Assembly (NCBI GenBank): GCA_027038555.1
Contig: JALVVX010000008.1
Location: 1-64,000 of the forward strand
Length of the DNA: 64,000 nt
Direction of reading: 5' to 3'
Origin: Nautiliaceae bacterium
Lineage (GTDB): Bacteria > Campylobacterota > Campylobacteria > Campylobacterales > Nautiliaceae
Positions 1 through 7,999 of the stretch are shown piece by piece. The stretch's first letter is position 1; the number at the start of each line of letters is the position of its first letter. The notes beneath the pieces are model-generated. The model worked only from the letters and a program-made list of their open reading frames with translations. It was not told where the DNA came from and ran no database searches. Position numbers and translations under genes: made by a program.

Positions 1-181
1 TTACTTCCCCTTCATCAGGTCTCAAAAGTCCACAAATCAGATAAAAAGTTGTAGTTTTACCAGCCCCATTTGGACCAAGAAGTCCCACAACCTCCCCGGT
101 TTTTGCCTCAATGCTTACACCTTTGATGATTAATGTATTTTTAAAGGATTTTTTCAAATCCTTTGCAGCTAATACTGACAT
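1..181 (-). CDS. lptB: LPS export ABC transporter ATPase (partial, N-terminal 60 residues)
   Basis: Only the start of this gene lies in the window; it runs off the left edge. The visible 60 residues begin MSVLAAKDLKKSF and contain a Walker A loop GPNGAGKTT followed by TFYLICGLLRPDEGEV. That pattern is typical of LptB, the cytoplasmic ATPase that powers LptBFGC extraction of lipopolysaccharide from the inner membrane. The start ATG overlaps the end of tsaE by 13 bases, so the two are co-transcribed, as I recall for other Campylobacterota. Another branched-chain-type ABC ATPase is possible, but the TFYLICGL motif favours LptB. Confidence 0.85.
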   Translation of the reverse strand, partial: MSVLAAKDLKKSFKNTLIIKGVSIEAKTGEVVGLLGPNGAGKTTTFYLICGLLRPDEGEV

Positions 182-564
182 TCAATCTCCCTTATGCCGT
201 CATTAAATTTTATGTTTATTTTAACATAATCAAATCCGTAAAGTTTTAAAGCATCCTCAATCTCTTCTCCCCATTCAATAAAATGATAACCCTCTTTTTC
301 AAACTCTTCAAGCATACCGAGTGAAAAAAATTCATCTTTTTTTTGATAAACATCGTAATGATAAATATTCCCGTATCTGTTTTGTATTGAAAAAGTAGGC
401 GACGTTGCTTCTTCATCAATACCGTATGATTTTAAAAATTCTTTTACCAGCGTTGTTTTACCGCTTCCAAGTGTTCCGCTTAAAAGTATAATTTTTTTAC
501 CTGAATTTTTAATACACTTTATTATGGGTTTTAAATCTTCAATTGTTTTAACTTTAAATTTCAT
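169..564 (-). CDS. tsaE: tRNA threonylcarbamoyladenosine biosynthesis ATPase TsaE
   Basis: A 131-residue P-loop protein of the usual TsaE size. Walker A GTLGSGKTT is at residues 30-38, followed by the family block TSPTFSIQNRYG and the YHYDVYQ and FIEWGEEI motifs. TsaE drives turnover of the TsaBD complex that installs threonylcarbamoyl on A37 of ANN-decoding tRNAs. A clear Shine-Dalgarno AAAGGAT sits 3 bases before the ATG. It overlaps the start of lptB, so translational coupling is likely. tcdA and mtaB, which act later on the same nucleotide, are also in this window. Confidence 0.93.
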   Translation of the reverse strand: MKFKVKTIEDLKPIIKCIKNSGKKIILLSGTLGSGKTTLVKEFLKSYGIDEEATSPTFSIQNRYGNIYHYDVYQKKDEFFSLGMLEEFEKEGYHFIEWGEEIEDALKLYGFDYVKINIKFNDGIREIECQY

Positions 565-734
565 TTTATCCTTTCATTATTTTTTCATTAAAAAATCATT
601 AATTTTTCATTATTTTGGCTTATTTTGATAAATCAAAAAGTTAATATTACATATATCATTTAATTTTTCTTTAAGATAAGATAAGTTAAATTAAGTTAAA
701 TATGTTTCAATAGCTTAACATAATAATTTCACTC
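565..734. other. AT-rich intergenic stretch between tsaE and msrB
   Basis: 170 bases without a gene. It holds three loose copies of TTTTTCATTA near 580-625, short GATAA and AGTTAAATTA echoes near 675-700, and at its right end one copy of a dispersed repeat (715-740). The tsaE promoter must lie here but no convincing -35/-10 pair can be picked by eye in such AT-rich sequence. No hairpin terminator for msrB is evident. Confidence 0.5.
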
Positions 735-740
735 TCAATA
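715..740. repeat. Dispersed repeat copy A (TTAACATAATAAT...)
   Basis: One of three near-identical blocks in this window (others at 9896-9921 and 3980-4004). It starts TTAACATAATAATTTCACTC. The msrB stop codon falls exactly 20 bases into the block, the same offset at which the apt stop codon falls in copy B. Confidence 0.5.
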
Positions 741-1103
741 CTTAGGCTCAAATGTCAAACTCACTGAATTGATACAATATCTAAGTCCCGTCGGTGCAGG
801 ACCATCACCAAAAAGATGACCAAGATGTCCTTTGCAATTAGCACACATTACCTCAACTCTAAACATTCCGCCTTTTAAGTCAGGAGCTTCAAGTATTTCT
901 CCTACCGGCATATAAAAACTCGGCCAACCGGTTCCGCTGTCATATTTATGTTCACTTGAAAAAAGAGGTACCCCACAGCATTTACAAAAATAAATCCCGG
1001 GAGTTTTATTATTCCAATATTCATTATCAAATGCTCTTTCTGTCCCCTTTTCACAGATTACATACTTTTCAAAATCATTTAATTTGTTTTTACAGTTACA
1101 CAT
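735..1103 (-). CDS. msrB: Peptide-methionine (R)-S-oxide reductase MsrB
   Basis: A 122-residue MsrB with all family marks. Two zinc CxxC pairs are at C40/C43 and C87/C90, the block SGTGWPSF is at 57-63, HLGHLFGDGPAPTGLRYCINS follows, and the catalytic Cys is C110. It reduces methionine-R-sulfoxide in proteins using thioredoxin. It is a stand-alone MsrB, not fused to MsrA. It is divergent from recR, and its stop codon lies inside dispersed repeat copy A. There is no signal peptide, so it acts in the cytoplasm. Confidence 0.95.
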   Translation of the reverse strand: MCNCKNKLNDFEKYVICEKGTERAFDNEYWNNKTPGIYFCKCCGVPLFSSEHKYDSGTGWPSFYMPVGEILEAPDLKGGMFRVEVMCANCKGHLGHLFGDGPAPTGLRYCINSVSLTFEPKY

Positions 1104-1116
1104 TTATCACCTTTGA

Positions 1117-1122
1117 TATAAT
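1117..1122 (+). promoter_or_regulatory. -10 box of the recR promoter
   Basis: A perfect TATAAT within TTTGATATAATTTC, 31 bases before the recR ATG. The same TTTGATATAATTTC string precedes the HIT gene at 19671, and a GTTATAATTTC variant precedes the FetB-like gene. No -35 hexamer is obvious, which is normal for sigma-70 promoters in Campylobacterota. Confidence 0.55.
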
Positions 1123-1152
1123 TTCAAATATTTTATCCAAAATAGGAGTAAA

Positions 1153-1719
1153 ATGAAAGATTTAAAAAGCCTTAATCAGCTAATAGAAGTTCTTGAAGAA
1201 TTGCCAAGTATCGGTAAAAAAAGTGCAACAAGACTTGCAATTTCATTGGCAAAAGACAAATATAAAGCCTTAAAACTAATTAATGCTCTTGAAAACACAA
1301 TTTCAAGCATACAAGAATGTAAAATTTGCGGCAATTTCAGTGAACATGAAATTTGTGATATTTGTGATGACCCTATGAGAGATAAAACACTTGCGGTTGT
1401 AGAAAGTGCAAAAGATATTTTAACTATTGAAGAAAGCGGAAGTTATAGGGGATACTATTTTGTTTTAAATCATTTAGATGATGAAATGATTCAAAAATTA
1501 AAAGAAATCATTAAAGAAAAAGAGATAAAAGAAGTTATTTTTGCATTTCCTCCCTCAGTTGAGAGTGAAGCAAGAATTATGCTTTTAGAGGAGAGGCTAA
1601 AAGATATGAATATCCTATTCTCTCAAATAGCCCAGGGAGTGCCGACCGGCGTACATTTTGAAAATGTTGATATTAATTCTTTGGCAAAAGCCATCAAATT
1701 AAGAGTTAAACTTCACTAA
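1153..1719 (+). CDS. recR: Recombination protein RecR
   Basis: A 188-residue RecR with an N-terminal helix-hairpin-helix (LEELPSIGKKSATRLA, residues 14-29). It has a four-cysteine zinc motif C56/C59/C68/C71 and a Toprim domain with VVESAKDI and the conserved GVPTGVHFENVD block. RecR with RecO loads RecA at gaps. It is slightly shorter than the about 200-residue E. coli protein. SD AGGAG precedes the ATG. It converges on, and overlaps by 14 bases, the unknown gene on the other strand. Confidence 0.95.
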   Translation: MKDLKSLNQLIEVLEELPSIGKKSATRLAISLAKDKYKALKLINALENTISSIQECKICGNFSEHEICDICDDPMRDKTLAVVESAKDILTIEESGSYRGYYFVLNHLDDEMIQKLKEIIKEKEIKEVIFAFPPSVESEARIMLLEERLKDMNILFSQIAQGVPTGVHFENVDINSLAKAIKLRVKLH

Positions 1720-2155
1720 GTTCATCTCTATGAGGCTTCCAACATTCATTAAAAAATTTTGCCTCTTTTTTTAAAATTTCCTCATTGCAGTTTTCAATCA
1801 TATGTTTAGCCCATTCTTCTATTTTTTTGCCGATATCTTCACCAAATCTCAAAAAAACCGCTCTTTTATAATCATCGCTTGTATAAACTTTTCCTCCCAC
1901 ATAAGGCAGTCCGTCAAGTGATTTCAGTTTAAAAATTTCATATTTTTTTTCATCAAGCTGTTTTTCACCTTTATATTGTTTTATTACTTCTTCTTTTTCT
2001 TTTGCCACTCTTTTTTTATGTGAAAGATTTTTAAAAATTGCATATTTTGTCGCTTCTGCAATCCCTATCGCTTCGGCTATCTCCTTATCAAACCCGAGTT
2101 TTAACGCTCTAAATTTTTGTAATGCCGCCATTTTTGGAAATCTGTTAATTTTCAT
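1706..2155 (-). CDS. Unknown helical protein, 149 residues
   Basis: I do not recognise a family. The protein is Lys/Glu-rich and predicted mostly helical. It starts MKINRFPKMAALQKFRALKLGF and contains LKSLDGLPYVGGKVYTSDDYKRAVFLRFG and a C-terminal NECWKPHRDEL. It has no signal peptide or membrane segment. It overlaps the 3' end of the SEC-C gene by 11 bases on the same strand and the recR 3' end by 14 bases on the other. Co-expression with the SEC-C protein is therefore likely. The YVGGK and KPHRDEL motifs may help a distant search. Confidence 0.7.
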   Translation of the reverse strand: MKINRFPKMAALQKFRALKLGFDKEIAEAIGIAEATKYAIFKNLSHKKRVAKEKEEVIKQYKGEKQLDEKKYEIFKLKSLDGLPYVGGKVYTSDDYKRAVFLRFGEDIGKKIEEWAKHMIENCNEEILKKEAKFFNECWKPHRDELSEV

Positions 2156-2540
2156 TTTCAGCCTCTACATAATACCATTTGTCCTTTTTAATAAATCGGC
2201 TTTTTTCTTCCATTACATAATCATCAATATAAGCCCTAAATTTTACAAACGCCTCTTTTTCTCCGTCAATAAAGTTAATTATTTCAAGTTTCTTAAATTC
2301 GCTTTTTGAAAATTCTTTTATTGATTTTATCCACTCTTTTTTGTTTTCTTCAAAATGAGGAGAATTTTTGTGTGTTGTTTTGATTATATAATTCGCCTCC
2401 CCCACCGCATAAGCTGAAAATCTGCTTTTCATAAGTTCAAGAGCATTTTTAGGATTACTTCCTTTATGAAACTTAAAACAACACTCTTTATATTTTTTAC
2501 CGCTCCCGCAAGGACATTTTGAATTTTTAGATATTTTCAT
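2145..2540 (-). CDS. YchJ-like protein with N-terminal SEC-C zinc motif
   Basis: A 131-residue protein opening with a SEC-C motif (CPCGSGKKYKECC, residues 9-21). It continues as an NTF2-like domain with the YchJ/UPF0225 hallmarks ALELMKSRFSAYAVGEANYIIKTTH and FRAYID. The family function is unsettled; SEC-C motifs bind zinc and occur in SecA and stress-related proteins. E. coli YchJ carries a second SEC-C at its C-terminus, which is missing here. It is the first gene of a two-gene minus-strand operon with the unknown helical protein, and divergent from the beta-barrel gene at 2618. Confidence 0.82.
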   Translation of the reverse strand: MKISKNSKCPCGSGKKYKECCFKFHKGSNPKNALELMKSRFSAYAVGEANYIIKTTHKNSPHFEENKKEWIKSIKEFSKSEFKKLEIINFIDGEKEAFVKFRAYIDDYVMEEKSRFIKKDKWYYVEAENEN

Positions 2541-2617
2541 AAAAAACCTTTTTGTTTATTATAGATAATTTTAGATAAAAAATGGTAAAATTTTTCAATA
2601 AATAAAAAGGAAAAAAG

Positions 2618-3148
2618 ATGAAAAAATTTTTATTTACCATTTTGATACTTTTTGGAATATTAAACGCTTCATCAATTGAAAACGGTATAGGTTTTTATAT
2701 GAATATAGGCGGAGGATTTGACAAAAGAGATATAAATAACGACAAGACTTCTTTAAATATTTCCTACGGAGTGGGTGCCATAGCATATAACGTAAACGAA
2801 TATAAAATCTACTACGGACTTAAAGCCGGAGGAGACTTTGGAAAACTGAAATTTAAGAATAAAAACGATTTTAACACATTGAAAATTCAGGGAGAAATAG
2901 GTTTCAGAATCCTTCCAGAAAATAAAACCGATATTTATCTGATTTTAGGTTATGAAAAACTCCATATAAGCTATAACACCAAATCAAGAAACTACACAGG
3001 ATTCGGTATAGGAATAGGAGCGGCTAAAACCCTTGACGATTTATTCAGGGTATTTGCCGATTTGACAAATTTTTCGCTTGATAACGACTCCATTAACGAC
3101 ACCATTAATGACACAAGAGTCAATATAGGGATTATCATCAAAGACTAA
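2618..3148 (+). CDS. Small secreted beta-barrel-like outer membrane protein
   Basis: A 176-residue protein with a clean signal peptide (MKKFLFTILILFGILNA, cleavage near residue 18). Alternating hydrophobic/polar strands follow (GFYMNIGGGFD, YKIYYGLKAGGDFG, GEIGFRILPE, IYLILGYEK, FGIGIGAAKTL), ending in aromatic/hydrophobic strands. That pattern fits an 8-strand OmpA/porin-like barrel. No family can be named from sequence alone. SD AAAGGAAA precedes the ATG, and it is monocistronic. It converges with the 2OG oxygenase gene, overlapping by 4 bases. Confidence 0.75.
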   Translation: MKKFLFTILILFGILNASSIENGIGFYMNIGGGFDKRDINNDKTSLNISYGVGAIAYNVNEYKIYYGLKAGGDFGKLKFKNKNDFNTLKIQGEIGFRILPENKTDIYLILGYEKLHISYNTKSRNYTGFGIGIGAAKTLDDLFRVFADLTNFSLDNDSINDTINDTRVNIGIIIKD

Positions 3149-3801
3149 ATTACATTCCACCATTTTACAATGGCAAATCTATTTCCCTTTACTTTTTTTA
3201 CTTCATGGGCAAAAAGCCCATGACTTGGAAACACAATCATCTCTCCAGTTTTGGGTTTGAAAACAACCCTTTTGCCATCACTAAATCTTAAATGGGAAAA
3301 TTCAATTTCTCCGCCTTCAAAATCATCGTTTAAAAATAAAAGTGTCGTAATTTTTCTCTCCGGTTTAACTAATTTATAACCGGCTAATTTACCGTTAATA
3401 TATATTTCACTTGCATTATCCGCATGCCTTTTATAAAATCCGCCGTTTTTATATTCAAGTATTTGAATATCCGTCCCGCTTAGTAAGGAAACACCGAAAA
3501 ACTTTTCTATTTCGGCTTTTTTATCATTTATAACCATTTCAAAAAACTCTCTTATCTTTTTTGTAGGTTTATGAAGTATTGTTTTTCTTATTTCTTCATC
3601 AAGACCTTTATTAATAAGTTTTGCCGTATATTTTTCATCTGTTTTTAATGAATTAATAATTTTTTTGCAATCATTTTCACTTAATACATTCTCGAAAATC
3701 AAAAAAGGATATTCGTTATAAAAAGAAGCCAACGGGTATTTCTCAAAATCCATATCCCAAATTTCTTTTAGGGCATAGATTTTTTGAGAAATTTGGACCA
3801 T
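3145..3801 (-). CDS. 2OG-Fe(II) oxygenase (prolyl hydroxylase-like)
   Basis: A 218-residue double-stranded beta-helix oxygenase. The iron triad is visible as HAD (the HxD pair in YKRHADNAS) and the distal His in FPSHGLFAHEV. The 2-oxoglutarate-binding Arg is in GNRFAIVKWW. These enzymes need O2 to hydroxylate protein or small-molecule side chains; the substrate is not predictable. An unusually strong Shine-Dalgarno, AGGAGGTG, precedes the ATG. It is the last gene of the long minus-strand run. An O2-dependent enzyme suggests at least occasional exposure to oxygen. Confidence 0.85.
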   Translation of the reverse strand: MVQISQKIYALKEIWDMDFEKYPLASFYNEYPFLIFENVLSENDCKKIINSLKTDEKYTAKLINKGLDEEIRKTILHKPTKKIREFFEMVINDKKAEIEKFFGVSLLSGTDIQILEYKNGGFYKRHADNASEIYINGKLAGYKLVKPERKITTLLFLNDDFEGGEIEFSHLRFSDGKRVVFKPKTGEMIVFPSHGLFAHEVKKVKGNRFAIVKWWNVI

Positions 3802-3839
3802 TTACACCTCCTAAGGGTTAAATAGTCTTGTAAAATTTT

Positions 3840-5498
3840 TTACCTTTCATAATAACCATTCTCTCCTTTTGCTTTTAAAAACTCATTTATGACACTCCCG
3901 CCTTTTGCAAAAATTACATTTTCAGGAATATTTTTATTAAATTTAACCTTATCCATTCCAATATTTTTCTTCACCCAATTTAACATAATAATTTTACTCT
4001 TAGGATTTATATAAACATTTTCATCTCTTTGAAACTGTGAATTAAGAGCTTTTGAGTGTTTAGCCGTAACTATTTCAAAATCTTTCTTTTTATATTCAAA
4101 ATCTTCATTTAAAAAATGAAACTTTTTATCTTTTGTAAAAAATCCTTTTTCATAAGGGATTTTATTTACCGAAGGATTAATGCCCAACTCCCCGTCAATC
4201 CACTCTACATTTTTAGATAATTCATCTAAATATTCATCTTCACTCTTTAATCCGCTAAACCTAAATTCATCAAATAAAAATTTTGTTAATTCATATTCAC
4301 TTACACATTCTCCACTCTCCATTCTACATTCTCCATTTTTTAAAATGTATTCGTGAAAATAGCTTCCTCTTATATCTTTTTTTTCATAAAAATCTTTTGT
4401 CGGGATAAAAAGTGTGGCAATTTGAGCCGTTTCGTCATAATATTTTCCAAAAACAATTGTTGTTTTTTCTTTTAATTTTTGCCATTCATTTCTATTTACA
4501 AAACTTACAAGCGGATTTGCCCCTTGAATAAATACAACATCAAAATCATCCAAATTTACATCAAATAAAGGCACACTGTTTTTATGCTCTATTTTAAACG
4601 GGTTATTAAGCCCAAATGAACTGCTCCCAAGAAAAGCAACTCCTTGATTTTTTTTACCGAACATATCAAGCATAAAAGCCAAAGAATCGATAGCCCAGGT
4701 GGTTTTATAGCATTCTTTACATTTTGCAACCCCAAGTCCTTCAAGAATGACACCGCCTTCAAGAAGTTTTTCAAGTAAAATTTCCGCTTTATCAATATTT
4801 ACACCGCATTTTTTAATAAGTTCTTCAAAGGAATGACTCTGAACTATTTTTTTAAATTCTTCAAACCCGACCCCGTCATTTCTTTTAACCAAACCTTTTT
4901 TAAAAACAATCTTGGCTAAAAGAATTGCCAGATAATAATCACTATTTGGCTTAACTTGAATAAAAAAATCACTGTTTTTAGCTGTTTTTGTTTTTATGAC
5001 ATCAATCGTTAATATAAATTTATCTTTTATCATATCCAAAAGATGAATATTAGTTACATAAGGGTTTCTACCCCAAATAATGATATTTTTGGCATTTTTT
5101 ATAATCCAAGTAGGAAGTATTAACGATTTACCTCTTGCTTTATTTACACCCTTCTCCCCTATTCCGTCACATGTGGAACCTACTGCAAAAGTCGCACCGT
5201 ATTTTTCAAAAAAAAGTTTAGTCACATTTTGCATTAATCCTAAATTTCCTGAGCCTTTTATAAATAGCGCTCTTTTTGATTCTACATTTTTTAAAATTTC
5301 AATTAATTTCTTCAATCCATCACTTAACATAATATTCTTACTATTTATTTTAGCAGATACCTCACGGGGGAATTTGAAGTAATTATTCAGCTTCCAGCAA
5401 AGATAGGGAGAAAAATTATCTCCCCTGAATTTAATTCTTTCTTCTCTATTCTCAATTTTTAAACTACAAACATCCCAACAATCAAGCGGGCAAAACAT
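3840..5498 (-). CDS. Short molybdopterin-dependent oxidoreductase
   Basis: A 552-residue protein of the molybdopterin oxidoreductase (DMSO reductase) superfamily. The N-terminal [4Fe-4S] ligands are C3, C7, C11 and C34 (CPLDCWDVC ... YLCWK). Later motifs include ALFIKGSGNLG, GSTCDGIGEKG, NIIIWGRNPYVTN, the family-like VVFIQGANPLVSF, and a C-terminal segment ending near NSQFQRDENVYINPK. It lacks Tat or Sec signals, so it is cytoplasmic, and is about 150-250 residues shorter than formate or nitrate reductases. Partner and substrate are unknown. Its ATG overlaps the ychF stop (TAATG). Two 7-bp repeat arrays and one dispersed repeat lie inside the frame. Confidence 0.82.
   Translation of the reverse strand: MFCPLDCWDVCSLKIENREERIKFRGDNFSPYLCWKLNNYFKFPREVSAKINSKNIMLSDGLKKLIEILKNVESKRALFIKGSGNLGLMQNVTKLFFEKYGATFAVGSTCDGIGEKGVNKARGKSLILPTWIIKNAKNIIIWGRNPYVTNIHLLDMIKDKFILTIDVIKTKTAKNSDFFIQVKPNSDYYLAILLAKIVFKKGLVKRNDGVGFEEFKKIVQSHSFEELIKKCGVNIDKAEILLEKLLEGGVILEGLGVAKCKECYKTTWAIDSLAFMLDMFGKKNQGVAFLGSSSFGLNNPFKIEHKNSVPLFDVNLDDFDVVFIQGANPLVSFVNRNEWQKLKEKTTIVFGKYYDETAQIATLFIPTKDFYEKKDIRGSYFHEYILKNGECRMESGECVSEYELTKFLFDEFRFSGLKSEDEYLDELSKNVEWIDGELGINPSVNKIPYEKGFFTKDKKFHFLNEDFEYKKKDFEIVTAKHSKALNSQFQRDENVYINPKSKIIMLNWVKKNIGMDKVKFNKNIPENVIFAKGGSVINEFLKAKGENGYYER
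3980..4004. repeat. Dispersed repeat copy C, inside the molybdopterin gene
   Basis: TTAACATAATAATTTTACTC plus TTAGG. It matches copies A (715-740) and B (9896-9921) but lies within an open reading frame, encoding KSKIIMLN on the minus strand. Confidence 0.5.
4307..4341. repeat. 7-bp repeat array (ATTCTCC type), about five units, in the molybdopterin gene
   Basis: Units read ATTCTCC, ACTCTCC, ATTCTAC, ATTCTCC, then a decayed ATTTTTT, all in the same 7-base register. On the coding strand this gives KNGECRMESGEC at about residues 386-398. The frame is preserved. Confidence 0.8.
5434..5461. repeat. Second, more decayed 7-bp array in the molybdopterin gene
   Basis: Four units in register: ATTCTTT, CTTCTCT, ATTCTCA, ATTTTTA. 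They encode KIENREERIK at residues 14-23, immediately after the third Fe-S cysteine. It is the weakest of the four arrays in the window. Confidence 0.55.
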
Positions 5499-6592
5499 TA
5501 CACATTAAACCTAAAATGCATAATATCGCCGTCTTGAACCACATAATCTTTTCCTTCAAGTCTCATTTTACCGGCTTCCTTAGCGCCTTGTTCGCCTCCA
5601 TACTTAATAAAGTCTTCATAACTGATAACTTCCGCTCTAATGAATCCTTTTTCAAAATCAGTATGAATCACACCTGCCGCTTGCGGAGCTTTTGTTCCTC
5701 TTTTAATTGTCCAGCTTCTAACTTCAATTTTTCCTGCCGTAAAATATGAAATAAGACCGAGTTTTTCATACGCTTTTCTGATTATCTGGTCAAGCCCGCT
5801 CTCACTTGCTCCCATACTCTCTAAAAATTCGTGTCTTTCTTCATCACTCATTTCCACCATCTCTTCTTCAATTTTTGCACAAAGTTTAATTACTTCCCTG
5901 TTATGTTTAGCGGCATATTCTTTAAGGGCTTTTACATATTCGTTATCTTCTGCGAGTCCTTCTTCATCAACATTTGCACCGTAAAAGATTTCTTTGTTTG
6001 TAAGAAAATTGAGCTCTTTTTCAAGAATTTTAAATCCTTCTTCATCTCTTTTTGGAAAAGTAGAAACAGGATTTCCATCAGCCAGCCACTCCATAAGCTC
6101 TTCGGCAATTTCAAGCTGTGTTTTTGCCTCTTTGCTTCCTTTTGCCTGTTTTTTAAGTCTTTCGATTCTTTTTTCAAGAGTTTGAATATCCGCATATAAA
6201 AGTTCCTGCTCGATAATCTCCACATCTCTTATCGGGTCTACGCTGTTTTCGACATGTATTACATTTGGATCATCAAAACATCTTACCATATGAAGAATAA
6301 TATCCGTTTCACGGATATTTGCTAAAAACTGATTTCCAAGTCCTTCGCCTTTGCTTGCACCTTTAACAAGTCCTGCGATATCTACAAATTCAATTGTTGA
6401 ATATTGGATTCTTTCCGGTTTTACTATTTCGGCAAGTTTTTCAATTCTCTCATCTGGCACCGGCACAACCGCTTTATTTGGTTCAATTGTACAAAACGGA
6501 AAATTTGCCGCTTCTGCATTTTGTGTTTTTGTAAGTGCGTTAAATGTAGTGGATTTCCCCACATTTGGAAGTCCGACAATACCAACTTTCAT
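5498..6592 (-). CDS. ychF: Redox-regulated ATPase YchF (OLA1 family)
   Basis: A 364-residue Obg-related ATPase. It starts MKVGIVGLPNVGKSTTFNALT (P-loop 7-15), has DIAGLVKGASKGEGLGNQFL as switch II, and the C-terminal TGS-like domain with FTAGKIEVRSWTIKRGTKAPQAAGVIHTDFEKGFIRAEV. YchF prefers ATP over GTP, binds ribosomes and responds to oxidative stress. Full family length. It sits after pepA (42-base gap) and its stop overlaps the start of the molybdopterin enzyme. Confidence 0.97.
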   Translation of the reverse strand: MKVGIVGLPNVGKSTTFNALTKTQNAEAANFPFCTIEPNKAVVPVPDERIEKLAEIVKPERIQYSTIEFVDIAGLVKGASKGEGLGNQFLANIRETDIILHMVRCFDDPNVIHVENSVDPIRDVEIIEQELLYADIQTLEKRIERLKKQAKGSKEAKTQLEIAEELMEWLADGNPVSTFPKRDEEGFKILEKELNFLTNKEIFYGANVDEEGLAEDNEYVKALKEYAAKHNREVIKLCAKIEEEMVEMSDEERHEFLESMGASESGLDQIIRKAYEKLGLISYFTAGKIEVRSWTIKRGTKAPQAAGVIHTDFEKGFIRAEVISYEDFIKYGGEQGAKEAGKMRLEGKDYVVQDGDIMHFRFNV

Positions 6593-6634
6593 TAAATTCC
6601 TTTTTTTGTGAAATTATAACTAAAAAGGGAGAAA

Positions 6635-7999
6635 TTAAAGAGATTTTAGATAAGTAAGAATTGAATCAACCCCAAATCCGCTCGCTCCAAACGGATTATA
6701 TCCCCATTCTTTTTCTACATAAGCAGGTCCTGCTATGTCAAAGTGAGTCCATTTCTCTTTATTTTCAACAAATTCACTTAAAAAAAGTCCGGCTGTAAGT
6801 GCACCTCCGTATCTGCTTGATGCAATATTGCAAATATCAGCCACATTGCTTTTTAAAAGTTTTGGAAGATATTTATTAAACGGCAGATATGCAAAATGCT
6901 CGCCCGTTTTTTCACTTGTTTTAAGTATTTCGTTAATTTGTTCTTTATTAAAGCCCATAATTCCAGCCGTATATTCTCCAAGTCCCACAACACATGCACC
7001 TGTAAGAGTCGCAAAATCAAAAATCTTATCAAAATCTTTAATGTTTTCTTCTGCATAACAAAGGCAATCCGCCAATACAAGCCTACCCTCGGCATCCGTG
7101 TTTCTAACTTCAATAGTTTTACCGTTTTTTGCTTTTAATACATCGTCGGGTTTATAAGCGTTACCGCCTATCATATTCTCAGCAGCACCCAAAATTGCAT
7201 GAATTTCAACATCAAGCCCAAGTTCGCTTGCGGCTTTTATAATTCCAAGAACTGTCACGGCTCCTGATTTATCGCTTTTCATAGTAACCATATAATCGGC
7301 AGGTTTTAGGCTAAGACCTCCTGAATCGTAACACAAACCTTTTCCTACTAATACAATTTTTCTTTTTGCATTTTTCGGTTTATATGCCAGATGAATGAGT
7401 CTTGGAGGATTTGCACTAGCTTTTCCTACGCTGTAAAATGCGTGATATCCATTTTCATAAAGATAATTTTCATCATAAATTTTACATTCAAGGTTGTTTT
7501 CTTTTGCAATCTCCTCAGCTATTGCGGTAAGTTTTGCAGGAGTGATTTCATCAGGCATAGAATTGATGATATCTCTTACAAAATTAATATTTTTTGCCCT
7601 TATTTTTGCTTCTTTAATTATTTTATCAAAATTCCTCTTGGAGTTAATACATATTTCTTTTATCGGATGTTTAGCTTTTGTTGATTTATATTTGTCAAAT
7701 TCATAATCTCCAAGTAAAAAACCTTCGAAAAATGCAATTAATAAATCTTCATTTTCAGTATTAGGAGGAGTTATCTCAACACTTTCGAATTTGTATTTTT
7801 TAAGCGCTTTAATTATATTTGCCGTTGCTGTTTTTAAATTTTCAGCGTTAATTTCTTCTATACCGACATAGACCCTTTTTTTCTCAGGTAATACCAGTAT
7901 TTCCCCCTCTTTTCCTTCAAATCCGTATTCTTCAAACTTTTTTGCTCCGTTAACAACTATTTCAGCTTTAACTTCACCTTTCTTTTTACTGAATTTCAT
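6635..7999 (-). CDS. pepA: Leucyl aminopeptidase (M17 family)
   Basis: A 454-residue M17 metallopeptidase with an N-terminal macro-like domain and a C-terminal catalytic domain. The signature NTDAEGRLVLAD is present, along with KGLCYDSGGLSLKP, MKSDKSGA (catalytic Lys and metal ligand) and DFATLTGA. It removes N-terminal residues from peptides using two metal ions. The start ATG overlaps the dedA stop (ATGA). It is slightly shorter than the 503-residue E. coli PepA. Confidence 0.96.
   Translation of the reverse strand: MKFSKKKGEVKAEIVVNGAKKFEEYGFEGKEGEILVLPEKKRVYVGIEEINAENLKTATANIIKALKKYKFESVEITPPNTENEDLLIAFFEGFLLGDYEFDKYKSTKAKHPIKEICINSKRNFDKIIKEAKIRAKNINFVRDIINSMPDEITPAKLTAIAEEIAKENNLECKIYDENYLYENGYHAFYSVGKASANPPRLIHLAYKPKNAKRKIVLVGKGLCYDSGGLSLKPADYMVTMKSDKSGAVTVLGIIKAASELGLDVEIHAILGAAENMIGGNAYKPDDVLKAKNGKTIEVRNTDAEGRLVLADCLCYAEENIKDFDKIFDFATLTGACVVGLGEYTAGIMGFNKEQINEILKTSEKTGEHFAYLPFNKYLPKLLKSNVADICNIASSRYGGALTAGLFLSEFVENKEKWTHFDIAGPAYVEKEWGYNPFGASGFGVDSILTYLKSL

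Noticed and set aside
565-714. TTTTTCATTA and GATAA/AGTTAAATTA short repeats
   Set aside because: Loose, AT-rich, imperfect copies that could arise by chance at this base composition.
956-1156. Open frame antisense to msrB
   Set aside because: It is a shadow of msrB with no Shine-Dalgarno and no protein-like composition.
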